This document shows positions 9,009 through 18,259 of a stretch of 64,000 nt of DNA, piece by piece; position 1 is the stretch's first letter; every line of letters begins with the position of its first letter. Source of the DNA: an uncultured Sphingomonadaceae bacterium. Lineage in GTDB: Bacteria > Pseudomonadota > Alphaproteobacteria > Sphingomonadales > Sphingomonadaceae. Below the pieces are notes generated by a model. The model made no database searches, was not told the DNA's origin, and saw nothing but the letters and a program-made list of their open reading frames with translations. The stretch lies in assembly GCA_947499975.1 (NCBI GenBank), contig CANMQE010000001.1, forward strand, positions 558,001-622,000, given 5' to 3'. A program made the translations under genes and the position numbers.

Positions 9009-9920
9009 GTGAACGCGCTCAATTTCGATCACAAGCCGGCTAAGCCCGATGCCATCATCAATGGCCTGTCCGTGGACGTGGAAGACTGGTTCCAGGTCGG
9101 CGCGTTCGAGGACGTGATCGAGCGGGACCAGTGGGGCGCGCTGGACGACCGGGTGGATCGCAACGTCCGCCAGATACTAGATATGTTCGATGCCGTTCAT
9201 GCCAAGGGCACGTTCTTCACGCTGGGATGGGTGGCCCAGCGCCACGGCCCATTGCTGCACGAGATCGCCCGGCGCGGGCACGAGATCGCCAGCCACGGCT
9301 GGGATCACCAGCGCGTGTTCCGCATGGATCCCGCCAGCTTCGCCACCGATATCGCCCGCACGCGAAAAGTGCTGGAGGACGCCAGCGGCACGCGCGTGGT
9401 GGGCTATCGCGCGCCCAGCTTCTCCATCGACGCGCGCACGCCCTGGGCATTCGATGTACTGGCAGAGGAAGGCTACATCTACTCCTCCAGCGTGGCCCCT
9501 GTTGCACACGACCATTACGGCTGGCGCGATGCGCCGCGCTTTGCATTCAAGCCGGTGGCGGGAAGCAATTTCATCGAGTTGCCCGTCACCACCGCCATGT
9601 TCCGCGGAAAGCGCCTGGCGGCAGGTGGCGGCGGCTTTTTCCGCGTGCTGCCCTACGCATTCAGCCGCTGGGCCATCCGCCAGGTGAATCGCACCGACGG
9701 TCGACCTGCCATTTTCTACTTTCACCCTTGGGAAATCGATCCGGGGCAGCCGCGCGTGTCCGGCGCACCGCTGCGCTCTCGCCTCAGGCACTACACCAAT
9801 CTGCACAAGATGGCGGGCAAGCTGGAAAACCTGGTGCAGGAGTTCAACTGGGGCCGCATGGATGCCATCGCCAAGCGCGAGAACATGCGTCTGCGCCTCG
9901 AGAAGGCCGTGCACGGATGA
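9009..9920 (+). CDS. XrtA-associated polysaccharide deacetylase
   Basis: A 303-residue NodB-homology (carbohydrate esterase 4) protein of the PEP-CTERM-locus type. The first catalytic motif is SVDVEDWF (Asp23/Asp26) and the metal-binding His pair is in SHGWDH (His96, His100). The RAPSFS segment and the C-terminal FYFHPWEID motif are also present. It starts with GTG at 9009; the nearby ATG at 8999 is in another frame. There is no signal peptide, so it probably acts on cytoplasmic lipid-linked sugar intermediates, removing N-acetyl groups. Its stop overlaps the next start. Confidence 0.9.
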   Translation: MNALNFDHKPAKPDAIINGLSVDVEDWFQVGAFEDVIERDQWGALDDRVDRNVRQILDMFDAVHAKGTFFTLGWVAQRHGPLLHEIARRGHEIASHGWDHQRVFRMDPASFATDIARTRKVLEDASGTRVVGYRAPSFSIDARTPWAFDVLAEEGYIYSSSVAPVAHDHYGWRDAPRFAFKPVAGSNFIELPVTTAMFRGKRLAAGGGGFFRVLPYAFSRWAIRQVNRTDGRPAIFYFHPWEIDPGQPRVSGAPLRSRLRHYTNLHKMAGKLENLVQEFNWGRMDAIAKRENMRLRLEKAVHG

Positions 9921-10975
9921 ACGCGCCTTTCGCCCTTTCCCGCGAAACCGTGCGCGCCGTGGATCTGCGCCAACCTGATGAGGCTGTGCGGATCGAGGGC
10001 TTCGTCGCGGAGCGTGGAGGATCGGTGTTCCATCGCCCCGCCTGGCTTCTGGCCATCGAGGCGGGCACGGGCCAGTGTGCGCACGGTCTGCTGGCAGAGA
10101 AGGCGGGCCGCATTACAGGCTGGCTACCGCTTACCGAGATCCACTCGCCTTTATTCGGGCGGATGCTGGCATCCTCCGGCTTCGCAGTGGAAGGCGGCGT
10201 GTTGGCCCAGGATGCGAACACCGCTGAAGTGCTGAGCAATGCGGTGAAGGAGTACGCCCTGCGCCTGGCGTGCCCAACGGTCGAATTGCGCGGTGAGGTA
10301 TCGGGCGAGGGATGGAGTGTTCGCGAAGACAGTCACAGCGGCTTTGTCGCGCCGCTGGCCGCTGATGATGACGAGCAGCTTCTGGCCATTCCGCGAAAGC
10401 AGCGCGCCGAGGTTCGCAAGGGCCTACGTAATGATCTGCGCATTTCTATGGGCACAAGCGCCATTGATCGCGCCGCCCATTATGCCGTCTATTGCGAAAG
10501 CGTTCGCAACCTTGGCACGCCCGTTTTTCCGCGCAGCCTGTTCAAGGCGGTGCTGGATGGGCTGGACGCCGATATTCTCACCGTGTGGAATGGCGGTAAG
10601 GCCATCGCCAGCGTCCTCTCGCTTTATCACGACGGTGCCGTGCTGCCCTACTGGGGCGGCGGAACCTGGGACGCGCGGCGGCTGCGCGCCAACGATCGCA
10701 TGTATTTCGAACTGATGCTGCATGCCCGCAGCCGTGGTTGTGACCGGTTCGATTTTGGCCGTAGCAAGACTGGCAGCGGTGCCTATGCCTTCAAGAAGAA
10801 CTGGGGCTTCGATCCGCAGCCGCTTTCATACGCAAGCTGGACGGCGCCGGGACACGAGCAGCGCGATGCGGACCCGACGAGCGAGCGCCACCAATCGCGC
10901 ATTGCCTTGTGGAAACGTCTGCCCCTGCCGATAGCCAACCGTATCGGCCCGCTGATCGCGAGAGGGCTGGGATGA
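9917..10975 (+). CDS. XrtA-associated FemAB-like transferase
   Basis: A 352-residue protein of the FemAB/GNAT fold. The ATG at 9917 overlaps the deacetylase stop (ATGA); the same frame stays open much further upstream, but that part is only a shadow of the deacetylase gene. Visible features are FVAERGGSVFHRPAWLLAIE near the N-terminus, RKQRAEVRKGL in the middle, and the DRFDFGRSKTGSGAYAFKKN segment that closes the acyl-transfer fold. FemAB proteins use aminoacyl-tRNA to add amino acids to glycans, so it could attach an amino acid to the sugar amine freed by the deacetylase. This activity is unproven in exosortase loci. Confidence 0.87.
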   Translation: MNAPFALSRETVRAVDLRQPDEAVRIEGFVAERGGSVFHRPAWLLAIEAGTGQCAHGLLAEKAGRITGWLPLTEIHSPLFGRMLASSGFAVEGGVLAQDANTAEVLSNAVKEYALRLACPTVELRGEVSGEGWSVREDSHSGFVAPLAADDDEQLLAIPRKQRAEVRKGLRNDLRISMGTSAIDRAAHYAVYCESVRNLGTPVFPRSLFKAVLDGLDADILTVWNGGKAIASVLSLYHDGAVLPYWGGGTWDARRLRANDRMYFELMLHARSRGCDRFDFGRSKTGSGAYAFKKNWGFDPQPLSYASWTAPGHEQRDADPTSERHQSRIALWKRLPLPIANRIGPLIARGLG

Positions 10976-12225
10976 AGTCCGCCGGATCGAAAGGGGCCGG
11001 ATCACGCAGCGAGATCCTGTTTCTTGCCCACCGCCTGCCATTCCCGCCCGACCGAGGGGACAAGATCCGCTCGCACCATATCCTGAAGGCGCTGGCGCAG
11101 ATCGCACCGGTTCACGTAGGCTGTCTGGCAGAAACCGACAGTGACGTGGCGCACGAGGGCGAACTGGGGGGCGTAACACGAAGCTGGTGCATGCCGCGCC
11201 GATCAAAGCCGCTGGTGCTGGCCGGGATGGAGGCGCTGCTGCGCAAGGAACCTGTCAGCCTGTCGGCATTCCGCTCCGGCGAGCTTGCCGAGTGGGTAGA
11301 GCGTATCCTGCAAGAGCGCGACATCGCTGCAATCTACGTCTTCTCCGGCCAGATGGGGCAGTATGTGCCTAAGGACTGGCAGGGCCGGCTTATCGTCGAC
11401 CTGGTAGACGTCGATTCTGCAAAATTCGATGCCTACGGCGCTGCGAAAGGCGGCTTTCGTGGGTGGATCGACAGACGCGAGGGCCATCTGCTGCGGTCCG
11501 TCGAACAGAGCCTGACAGAACGCGCAGACTGTACCCTGTTGGTGAGCGAGGCGGAGGCATCGCTTCTGCGTGGTCGAATTACGGGCAGCCACGATATACG
11601 CGCGCTGGGCAACGGCATAGACTGCGCGTTTTTCGATCCAGCCGCTGTGTCCTCCAGGCCCGCGCTTTCCGGCAAGGGGCCGCATTATGTCTTCACCGGC
11701 CAGATGGACTACGCGCCCAATGTCGATGCAGTCACACGGATGGCGCAGCGGATCATGCCGGAGGTGCTGCGGCGCCTGCCAGACGCGCAGTTCCACATCG
11801 TGGGCCGCGCGCCTTCGAGGGATGTGATGGCGCTGGACGGACTTTACGGCACGCGCGTGATCGGCGCGGTGCCCGATACCCGCCCCTGGCTCGCCGGTGC
11901 CGACGCCGTCGTGGCCCCGCTCACCATCGCGCGCGGCGTGCAGAACAAGGTGCTGGAAGCCATGGCCATGGCGCGCCCCACCATCGTTTCTCCCGATGCG
12001 GCGACGGGTATCGATGCGCGAAGCCCCGACGAACTGATCATCGCGCATGACGATAGCGACTTCGTGCGCCATCTCCTCCGCCTCGCGGGCCATCCCGGCG
12101 AAGCCGTGGCAACAGGACGGAGAGCCCGTGAGTTCGTTCTCAACCAGATGAGCTGGCCCGCCATGCTGGTCGATCTGCCCGCCATGATAGGCATGCCGCC
12201 GCAGGGGCAACGCGATGCGGCTTGA
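10972..12225 (+). CDS. XrtA-associated glycosyltransferase (GT4-like)
   Basis: A 417-residue sugar transferase of the PEP-CTERM/EpsH1-associated subfamily. The start at 10972 overlaps the FemAB-like stop by ATGA. The N-terminal domain begins ILFLAHRLPFPPDRGDKIRS, typical of this group. The C-terminal nucleotide-sugar domain has FTGQMDYAPNVDAV, HIVGRAPS and the KVLEAMAMARP segment in which the Glu binds the nucleotide sugar in GT-B enzymes. It should add one sugar to the growing lipid-linked repeat unit. Its 3' end overlaps xrtA by 11 nt. Confidence 0.88.
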   Translation: MKSAGSKGAGSRSEILFLAHRLPFPPDRGDKIRSHHILKALAQIAPVHVGCLAETDSDVAHEGELGGVTRSWCMPRRSKPLVLAGMEALLRKEPVSLSAFRSGELAEWVERILQERDIAAIYVFSGQMGQYVPKDWQGRLIVDLVDVDSAKFDAYGAAKGGFRGWIDRREGHLLRSVEQSLTERADCTLLVSEAEASLLRGRITGSHDIRALGNGIDCAFFDPAAVSSRPALSGKGPHYVFTGQMDYAPNVDAVTRMAQRIMPEVLRRLPDAQFHIVGRAPSRDVMALDGLYGTRVIGAVPDTRPWLAGADAVVAPLTIARGVQNKVLEAMAMARPTIVSPDAATGIDARSPDELIIAHDDSDFVRHLLRLAGHPGEAVATGRRAREFVLNQMSWPAMLVDLPAMIGMPPQGQRDAA

Positions 12226-13771
12226 TGCGATCTCTCCCCGCCGCGCCTTGCTGGCAGAGCGGATAGCGCCAGCATGGCGCAAGCCGCTGGCACAGCTGGC
12301 ATTGGCGTGGACCACGATCCTCGCTCTGTTCGCCGCAGACTTGGCAGCGATGTTGCGGCAGTATTGGGATATTTCCACCTACAACCATATTCTGCTGGTG
12401 CCGCTGATCATCGCGCGGCTGGTGCATCAACGCCTGCCGGAACTGGGCAAACTCTCTCCGCAAGCGTGGTGGCCGGGCGTTGGCCTCGCGGCGCTGGCCC
12501 TGTTCGTCTGGCTGCTGGGGGACATTTCCGGCACGGCCACGATCAGCCAGATCGGTCTGATGGCGGCGCTACAGGCCACCGTTCTCGCCGTGCTCGGTCC
12601 ACGCGTATCCTGGGCGCTGCTGTTCCCCATTGCGTTCGGCATGTTCCTGGTGCCGGTGGGAGAGGAACTGGTGCCCGCGCTGCAGATGATTACGGCGAAA
12701 ATCACCATCACGCTGACCCACGCCAGCGGTATACCGGCAGTGATCGACGGAGTGTTCATCGACACGCCCGTGGGGCTGTTCGAAGTGGCTGAAGCATGCT
12801 CAGGCGTGAAATTTCTCGTCGCGATGGTGGCGCTCGGTACGCTGGTGGCGCATGTCTGTTTTCAGTCGCCCGCAAGGCGCGCTGCCTTCATGGCCGTTGC
12901 CATCGTCCTGCCGGTTATCGCGAACGGCATCAGGGCGTGGGGCACCATCTACATCGCGCAATCGCAGGGTATCGCCTTTGCAGCAGGCTTCGACCACATT
13001 CTCTACGGCTGGATATTCTTCGCGCTGGTGATGGCCATCCTCCTTTCGCTCAGCTGGAAATTCTTCGATCGCGAGATCGACGATAGTTTCATCGACGCAT
13101 GTATGATCCAGCAGGCGAAATGGCCACACACGCTGGAGCGATGGAACGGCAATAGCTGGAGCATCTGCGCTGCAATTTCGCTCTCCGCGCTGGCGATGCT
13201 TGCATGGTCCACCGAGGCGCGCAGCGTGGAGGCGCAGCTTCCCGATCGCATCGCCTTGCCCGCGATCGAAGGATGGACCCGCACGGCAAGCGTTTCTGCC
13301 TATCCGTGGCACCCACGCGCTGGCGGTGCGGATCACAAACTGGTGGCCACGTATTCCGATGATCAGGGAAGGGTGGTGGACGTGGTCTATACGCTTTACG
13401 CCGCGCAGGAGGATGGCCGCGAAGCTGGCGCCTTCGGGCAGGGCGCACTTCCCGAAGGCAGCGAATGGCGCTGGCTTGCCGATGCACCCGCGCAAGGCGG
13501 CGCGGCAGGTATCAGGATGCAGGCGCTGGGCACACACCAGCGGGTTGCCCACACCTGGTATCGGCATGGTAACTGGACGGGCAGCAGTCGCCTTCGCCTG
13601 AAATTCGCCAACATGGCGGACAGGCTTCTCGGCACTCCGCAGGCCACGATGATGCTGATGATTTCCGCAGAGGATACAGACGGTCAGGACGCGGAGCAGA
13701 CGCTGGCGGACTTTCGCCGATCACTTGCCCCGTTGCCAAACTGGATGGACGCTGTGGCAGGACTGGACTAG
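12215..13771 (+). CDS. xrtA: Exosortase A fused to EpsI domain
   Basis: A 518-residue integral-membrane cysteine transpeptidase that cleaves and sorts PEP-CTERM proteins. The exosortase part (to about residue 290) has many TM helices and the complete catalytic triad: Cys195 in EACSGVKFL, Arg240 in NGIRAWG and His261 in GFDHILYG. From about residue 315 a separate TM and a soluble periplasmic part follow (WSTEARSVEAQLP through the C-terminus), matching the EpsI/DUF3485 domain that is an independent gene in many other lineages. It overlaps the glycosyltransferase by 11 nt and is followed 9 nt later by the amidotransferase. Confidence 0.92.
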   Translation: MRLDAISPRRALLAERIAPAWRKPLAQLALAWTTILALFAADLAAMLRQYWDISTYNHILLVPLIIARLVHQRLPELGKLSPQAWWPGVGLAALALFVWLLGDISGTATISQIGLMAALQATVLAVLGPRVSWALLFPIAFGMFLVPVGEELVPALQMITAKITITLTHASGIPAVIDGVFIDTPVGLFEVAEACSGVKFLVAMVALGTLVAHVCFQSPARRAAFMAVAIVLPVIANGIRAWGTIYIAQSQGIAFAAGFDHILYGWIFFALVMAILLSLSWKFFDREIDDSFIDACMIQQAKWPHTLERWNGNSWSICAAISLSALAMLAWSTEARSVEAQLPDRIALPAIEGWTRTASVSAYPWHPRAGGADHKLVATYSDDQGRVVDVVYTLYAAQEDGREAGAFGQGALPEGSEWRWLADAPAQGGAAGIRMQALGTHQRVAHTWYRHGNWTGSSRLRLKFANMADRLLGTPQATMMLMISAEDTDGQDAEQTLADFRRSLAPLPNWMDAVAGLD

Positions 13772-13780
13772 GCGGCGGCC

Positions 13781-15676
13781 ATGTGCGGAATTGCCGGTAT
13801 TTTCCATTGCGGCACGATAAAGCCGGTCGATCCCACGCGGATCGAGAGGATGACGGACGTTCTGGCCCATCGCGGCCCGGATGGATCGGGCGTGTGGACC
13901 GCGCCCGGCGTGGGTCTTGGCCATCGCAGGCTTTCGATCATCGATGTGGAGGGTTCGCCCCAGCCCATGCATTCGGACAGCGGCCGACTGACGATCAGCT
14001 TCAACGGTGAGATCTACAACTTCGCGGAACTTCGCGGAGAGCTGGAGGCGCGGGGCGCCACCTTCCGTACGCAAGGCGATACAGAGGTCATTCTGGCCGC
14101 ATACGAGCAGTGGGGCGCGCAATGCGTTTCGCGCTTCAACGGCATGTTCGCTTTCGCCATCCACGATGCGAAACGGCGCGAACTGTTTCTGGCGCGAGAC
14201 CGGTTCGGGGTGAAGCCGCTGTTCTACGGGCAGCTGTCGGATGGCAGCGTGGCGTTCGCGTCGGAACTGAAGGGCCTGCTGGCTCATCCGCTGGTTCGCC
14301 GCGAAGTCGATCCGCGCGCAATCGACGATTACATGGCGTGGGGTTACGTGCCCGATCATCGCTGCATCCTGAAAGGCATTCAGAAGCTTCCTGCGGGGAA
14401 CACGTTGCTGCTGCAGCATGATAGCCCAGTGCCCGCGCCGCAGGAATATTGGGACATCAGCTTTGCCGGCCGGCACAAGGGCAAGGCTAAGGATCTCGAA
14501 GCGGAATTGCTGCACCATTTGCAACAAGCCGTCAGCAGCCGGATGGTGTCCGACGTTCCTCTTGGGGCCTTTCTTTCGGGCGGAGTGGACAGTTCCAGCG
14601 TCGTTGCCTTCATGGCGGAAGAAAGCCGTCGGCCCGTTACGACATGCTCCATCGGCTTCGACGTCGCGAGCGCGGACGAGACAAGCCACGCGCAGACCGT
14701 CGCCAGCCTCTTCGCCACCGATCACCACGCACGCACCGTTTCGGCGGACCAGTTCGACGCCTTGGACACCATCGCCGGCATGTTCGACGAGCCGTTTGCG
14801 GATGCTTCCGCCTTGCCAACCTGGCGCGTTTGCCAATTGGCTCGCGAGCATGTGACGGTGGCCCTCTCGGGTGACGGGGCGGACGAGGCGATGGCGGGAT
14901 ACCGCAGACAGGTGTTCCACGCGCATGAAGAGAAGCTGCGCGGCGTGTTGCCAGCGGTGCTGCGCGAAAAAGTGCTGGGGCCGCTGGGCCGGATCTATCC
15001 CAAGGCTGACTGGGCGCCGCAGCCCTTGCGCGCGAAAACCACGCTGCTGTCGCTCGCCGGATCGGGAGAGCGGGGCTACGCACGCGCGCTTTGCGTACTG
15101 CCGCCGGAGATGCGTTTCGCGCTCTATTCTCCGGAGCTTGCAGGCGCGCTTGGCAACTATCGTGCCGAAGATCCGCTGCTGGAACTGATGTCAAAGGCGC
15201 CGATGCGCAGCGGGCTGGACCAGGCGCAATATGCCGATCTGAAATTCTGGCTGCCGGGCGACATTCTGACCAAGGTGGATCGCACCAGCATGGCCACCAG
15301 CCTGGAGGCGCGTGAACCGCTGCTGGATCACCGCCTGGTGGAATTTGCTGCCGGCCTGCCTGATGGGCTGCGGGTGAAAGGCCGGCAGGGCAAGTGGCTG
15401 TTGAAAAAGGCTATGGAACGTTATCTGCCGGAAGAGATCCTCTACCGTCCCAAGCAGGGGTTCGTCACGCCGATTGCACAATGGCTTCGCGGGCCGCTGG
15501 CGGAAAGGACACGCGGCATTGCCAAGAGCGCGATGCTGGCGCGCACCGGGTGGTTCGACAATGCTGCCCTGTCCCGCCTTGCGGACGATCATATCGCGGG
15601 GAGGGCGGATCACTCGCGGGTTTTGTGGCAATTGCTGATGCTCGATCGTTCGCTGGCGCGGCTTGGCGTTACCTAG
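13781..15676 (+). CDS. XrtA-associated amidotransferase (asparagine synthase-like)
   Basis: A 631-residue two-domain enzyme. The N-terminal Ntn glutaminase starts MCGIAGIFH with the nucleophile Cys2. The synthetase domain has the ATP-pyrophosphatase loop SGGVDSSSV at residues 266-274. It resembles AsnB but belongs to the exosortase-locus branch, which is thought to amidate a sugar acid or similar group in the EPS rather than aspartate. It is the last gene of the + strand EPS run. Its TAG overlaps the zapE stop on the other strand by 4 nt, so the two operons converge without a spacer or hairpin terminator. Confidence 0.9.
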   Translation: MCGIAGIFHCGTIKPVDPTRIERMTDVLAHRGPDGSGVWTAPGVGLGHRRLSIIDVEGSPQPMHSDSGRLTISFNGEIYNFAELRGELEARGATFRTQGDTEVILAAYEQWGAQCVSRFNGMFAFAIHDAKRRELFLARDRFGVKPLFYGQLSDGSVAFASELKGLLAHPLVRREVDPRAIDDYMAWGYVPDHRCILKGIQKLPAGNTLLLQHDSPVPAPQEYWDISFAGRHKGKAKDLEAELLHHLQQAVSSRMVSDVPLGAFLSGGVDSSSVVAFMAEESRRPVTTCSIGFDVASADETSHAQTVASLFATDHHARTVSADQFDALDTIAGMFDEPFADASALPTWRVCQLAREHVTVALSGDGADEAMAGYRRQVFHAHEEKLRGVLPAVLREKVLGPLGRIYPKADWAPQPLRAKTTLLSLAGSGERGYARALCVLPPEMRFALYSPELAGALGNYRAEDPLLELMSKAPMRSGLDQAQYADLKFWLPGDILTKVDRTSMATSLEAREPLLDHRLVEFAAGLPDGLRVKGRQGKWLLKKAMERYLPEEILYRPKQGFVTPIAQWLRGPLAERTRGIAKSAMLARTGWFDNAALSRLADDHIAGRADHSRVLWQLLMLDRSLARLGVT

Positions 15677-16788
15677 CCATCGGCGCCGTGGCCCAGCGCC
15701 ATGTATTCCTCGCTCTGCATTTCCTTCAGGCGGCTGACCGTGCGCTGGAATTCGAACGCGCCATCCCCGGCAGGATAGAGATCTTCCGGCTCCACCTCAG
15801 CGGTCACGAACAGCTTCACGTGGTTTTCGTAAAGCGCATCGATCAGCGTGACGAAGCGGCTCGCTTCGTTGCGCATGTCCTTGTCCATCTGCGGAATGCC
15901 CACGATAATCACCGTGTGATAGGCCTGCGCGATGGCGAGATAGTCGGGCGCGCCGCGCGGTTGCTGGCACAATCGCTTGAAGCTAAAGACGGCAACGCCC
16001 TTCAGGCTCTTGGGAACGTGCAGGGATCGCCCGCCGCTCACCGCAAGCTCCTCGCTCGGCACGTGTTCCGCGTCCTCGGGCGAGTAATCCGTCAGCCGGA
16101 AGAAAGCCTCGCGCACCTTTGCGGTGGCATCGTCTCCCAGTGGGGTATGCCAGGTTTCGAGGCCGCCGATCCGGTCGAGCCGGTAATCGACCGGTCCATC
16201 CAGCTCCATCACGTCCAGTTCTGTCTCGATCAGGTCGATGAAGGGCAGGAAATGCTCCCTGTTCAATCCGTCCTTGTAAAGCTGGGAGGGATGGCGATTG
16301 CTGGTGGTGACGATGGCCACGTTCCGCTCGCAGATCAGCTGGGTGAAAAGCCTGCTCATGATCATGGCCTCGGCGGAATTGTTCACCACCATCTCGTCAA
16401 ACGCCAGCACCTTGAGGTCGCCCGCCAGCTTTTCTGCAGCAGGGGGAATGGGATCGCCGCTCTCGCTCTTGCGGGCTTCCCGCAGTTCCGCGTGGACTTC
16501 CTGCATGAAGGCGTGGAAATGTACGCGGCGCTTTTCCGGGATGTCGAGGGTGCTGTGAAACAGGTCCATCAGCATGGATTTGCCGCGCCCCACGCCGCCC
16601 ACCATGTAGACGCCCTGGGGCCGCGTTTTCCTGCGGCCGAACAGTTGGCCCAGCAGGCCGCCCGATTGCTCCGCCTCCAGTTCTTTCTGCAACACTTCCA
16701 GCCGCTGTGCCGTGCGGCGCTGATCGGCGTCGGCCTGCAACTCCCCTGCGGAAATCAGCCGTTCGTAGCGGGACAGGATACCGCTCAT
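15673..16788 (-). CDS. zapE: Cell division protein ZapE (AFG1-like ATPase)
   Basis: A 371-residue AFG1/ZapE family P-loop ATPase. Walker A is GGVGRGKS with Lys70, followed by HFHAFMQEVHAEL, and the Walker B region is LAFDEMVVNN. The later TTSNRHPSQLYKDGLNR segment is typical of the family. ZapE associates with the Z-ring during late constriction in E. coli. Its start overlaps the upstream GFA-family gene (ATGA), and sdhB lies just before that, so the three minus-strand genes form one unit with sdhB first. Confidence 0.9.
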   Translation of the reverse strand: MSGILSRYERLISAGELQADADQRRTAQRLEVLQKELEAEQSGGLLGQLFGRRKTRPQGVYMVGGVGRGKSMLMDLFHSTLDIPEKRRVHFHAFMQEVHAELREARKSESGDPIPPAAEKLAGDLKVLAFDEMVVNNSAEAMIMSRLFTQLICERNVAIVTTSNRHPSQLYKDGLNREHFLPFIDLIETELDVMELDGPVDYRLDRIGGLETWHTPLGDDATAKVREAFFRLTDYSPEDAEHVPSEELAVSGGRSLHVPKSLKGVAVFSFKRLCQQPRGAPDYLAIAQAYHTVIIVGIPQMDKDMRNEASRFVTLIDALYENHVKLFVTAEVEPEDLYPAGDGAFEFQRTVSRLKEMQSEEYMALGHGADG

Positions 16789-17219
16789 CGATCGCGGGGC
16801 TGCATGGCCTCATACCGGGGAAGATCGGGATCGAAGAAATCCCACTTCGGCGCGTCCTTCACGTAGATCACGCTTTCGGGAGACACGATGTCCGGATCGT
16901 CGAGCGAACCAGCCTGAAGGATCGCCATCTGTTCGCCCGGCAGATCGCCGGTGGTGAACAGGCGTCCGCCGCAATTGCCGCAGAAATGCCGCGTCACCTT
17001 GCCGCCGGTATCACCATCATTGGTGTAGGTTTTGGGCTCGCCGCGCAGTTCAAGCTGGGCGCGGTGCAGGCCCACGATGGTGGTGTGGCCGGTACCGGTG
17101 GCCTTCTGGCAATCCTTGCAGCAGCACTGCGACGTGAACAGTTCCGGCCCGGTGACGGTGTAGCGGATCGCCCCGCACAGGCAGCCACCTTCAGCCGTTT
17201 TCCCCTCTGCAATACCCAT
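16785..17219 (-). CDS. GFA/CENP-V family zinc protein
   Basis: A 144-residue protein of the glutathione-dependent formaldehyde-activating (GFA) fold. Zinc-binding cysteines appear in the standard order: GGCLCGAIRY (Cys13, Cys15), CCCKDCQ (Cys32-34, Cys37) and FCGNCGG (Cys80, Cys83). Most family members have no proven formaldehyde activity, so the substrate cannot be stated. The gene lies between sdhB (2-nt gap) and zapE (4-nt overlap) and is clearly cotranscribed with both. Confidence 0.88.
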   Translation of the reverse strand: MGIAEGKTAEGGCLCGAIRYTVTGPELFTSQCCCKDCQKATGTGHTTIVGLHRAQLELRGEPKTYTNDGDTGGKVTRHFCGNCGGRLFTTGDLPGEQMAILQAGSLDDPDIVSPESVIYVKDAPKWDFFDPDLPRYEAMQPRDR

Positions 17220-17221
17220 CG

Positions 17222-18004
17222 TCAGACGTGCTTTTCTGCCTGCATCTTCTTGATCTCTGCAATGGCCTTCGCCGGAGAAAGACCCTTGGGGCAGACATTC
17301 GCGCAGTTCATGATGGTGTGGCAGCGGTAGAGGCGGAAGGGATCTTCCAGCTCCTCCAGACGCTCACCCGTCATCTCGTCACGGCTGTCGGCCAGCCAGC
17401 GATAGGCCTGCAGCAGGATCGCCGGGCCCAGGAACTTGTCGGAGTTCCACCAATAGCTGGGGCATGCGGTGGAGCAGCACGCGCACAGGATGCACTCGTA
17501 CAGGCCATCCAGCTGCTCGCGCTGTTCGGGCGATTGCAGCCGCTCCTTGCCCGAAGGCGTAGTGGACACCGTTTGCAACCACGGGCGGATGCTGGCGTAC
17601 TGGGCGTAGAAATGGGTGAAATCAGGCACCAGATCCTTAACCACTTCCATGTGCGGAAGCGGGGTGATGCGAATGTCGCCCTTCACATCCTCGATCGCGG
17701 TGGTGCATGCGAGGCCGTTCTTGCCATTCATGTTCATCGCGCAGGATCCGCAGATCCCCTCGCGGCAGGAACGGCGGAATGTCAGCGTGGGATCGATCTC
17801 GTTCTTGATCTTGAACAGCGCGTCCAGAACCATCGGGCCGCATTCGTCCAGATCCACCTCGAACGTGTCGTAACGCGGATTCTTGCCGGTATCGGGATCG
17901 TAGCGATAGACGCGGAACTTGCGGACACGGGCGCCGTCCTGCGCCTTGTAAACCTCGCCATCCTTGCGGATCTTGCTGTTCTTGGGGAGAGTGAAGGTGG
18001 CCAT
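17222..18004 (-). CDS. sdhB: Succinate dehydrogenase iron-sulfur subunit
   Basis: A 260-residue SdhB. All three iron-sulfur centres are intact: the [2Fe-2S] ligands Cys80, Cys85, Cys88 and Cys100; the first ferredoxin-like motif from Cys171 ([12 protein letters not shown]); and Cys228, Cys234 and Cys238 in [14 protein letters not shown]. It passes electrons from SdhA flavin to quinone in complex II at the inner membrane. The usual sdhC, sdhD and sdhA genes are not beside it; upstream is a 255-nt intergenic region and a divergent SDR gene. It appears to be the first gene of a sdhB-GFA-zapE operon. Confidence 0.96.
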   Translation of the reverse strand: MATFTLPKNSKIRKDGEVYKAQDGARVRKFRVYRYDPDTGKNPRYDTFEVDLDECGPMVLDALFKIKNEIDPTLTFRRSCREGICGSCAMNMNGKNGLACTTAIEDVKGDIRITPLPHMEVVKDLVPDFTHFYAQYASIRPWLQTVSTTPSGKERLQSPEQREQLDGLYECILCACCSTACPSYWWNSDKFLGPAILLQAYRWLADSRDEMTGERLEELEDPFRLYRCHTIMNCANVCPKGLSPAKAIAEIKKMQAEKHV

Positions 18005-18110
18005 GATCGAAACTTCCTATCGCGTGTGCGTGCCTATCTAACCATACCGCGGGCGAGGGCAAGGCGAAGCTTTGCAAAACTGCCCGATTTCCGCCGTTTG
18101 CCATCCAATG

Positions 18111-18126
18111 TGGAACACATGGAACA
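18111..18126. repeat. Short direct repeat TGGAACA-CA-TGGAACA upstream of sdhB
   Basis: Two TGGAACA copies (18111-18117 and 18120-18126) are separated by two bases, about 107 nt before the sdhB start in the space shared with the divergent SDR gene. A 9-nt helical repeat could be a binding site for a tandem-binding regulator, but the motif matches none that I recognise and may be chance. Confidence 0.25.
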
Positions 18127-18259
18127 CTGTCCTGAGGCAGAAAATGCGCTTTGCGTGATAGCAGGCGGAGATTGCCGGGCAAATACGGGATTGAGAGGGT
18201 GTTTTGGGAGCCATTGCCGATACCTATCTTCATGCCGTGCGACGTAGGAAAGGAAGCGG

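Noticed and set aside
9131..9916. Long 5' extension of the FemAB-like gene
   Set aside because: It overlaps the deacetylase gene in another frame; the deacetylase motifs are intact and the FemAB-like part begins at the ATGA overlap at 9917.
15394..16866. 490-codon + strand open frame across zapE
   Set aside because: It mirrors zapE and GFA codon pattern on the other strand, has no domain and lacks a ribosome site.
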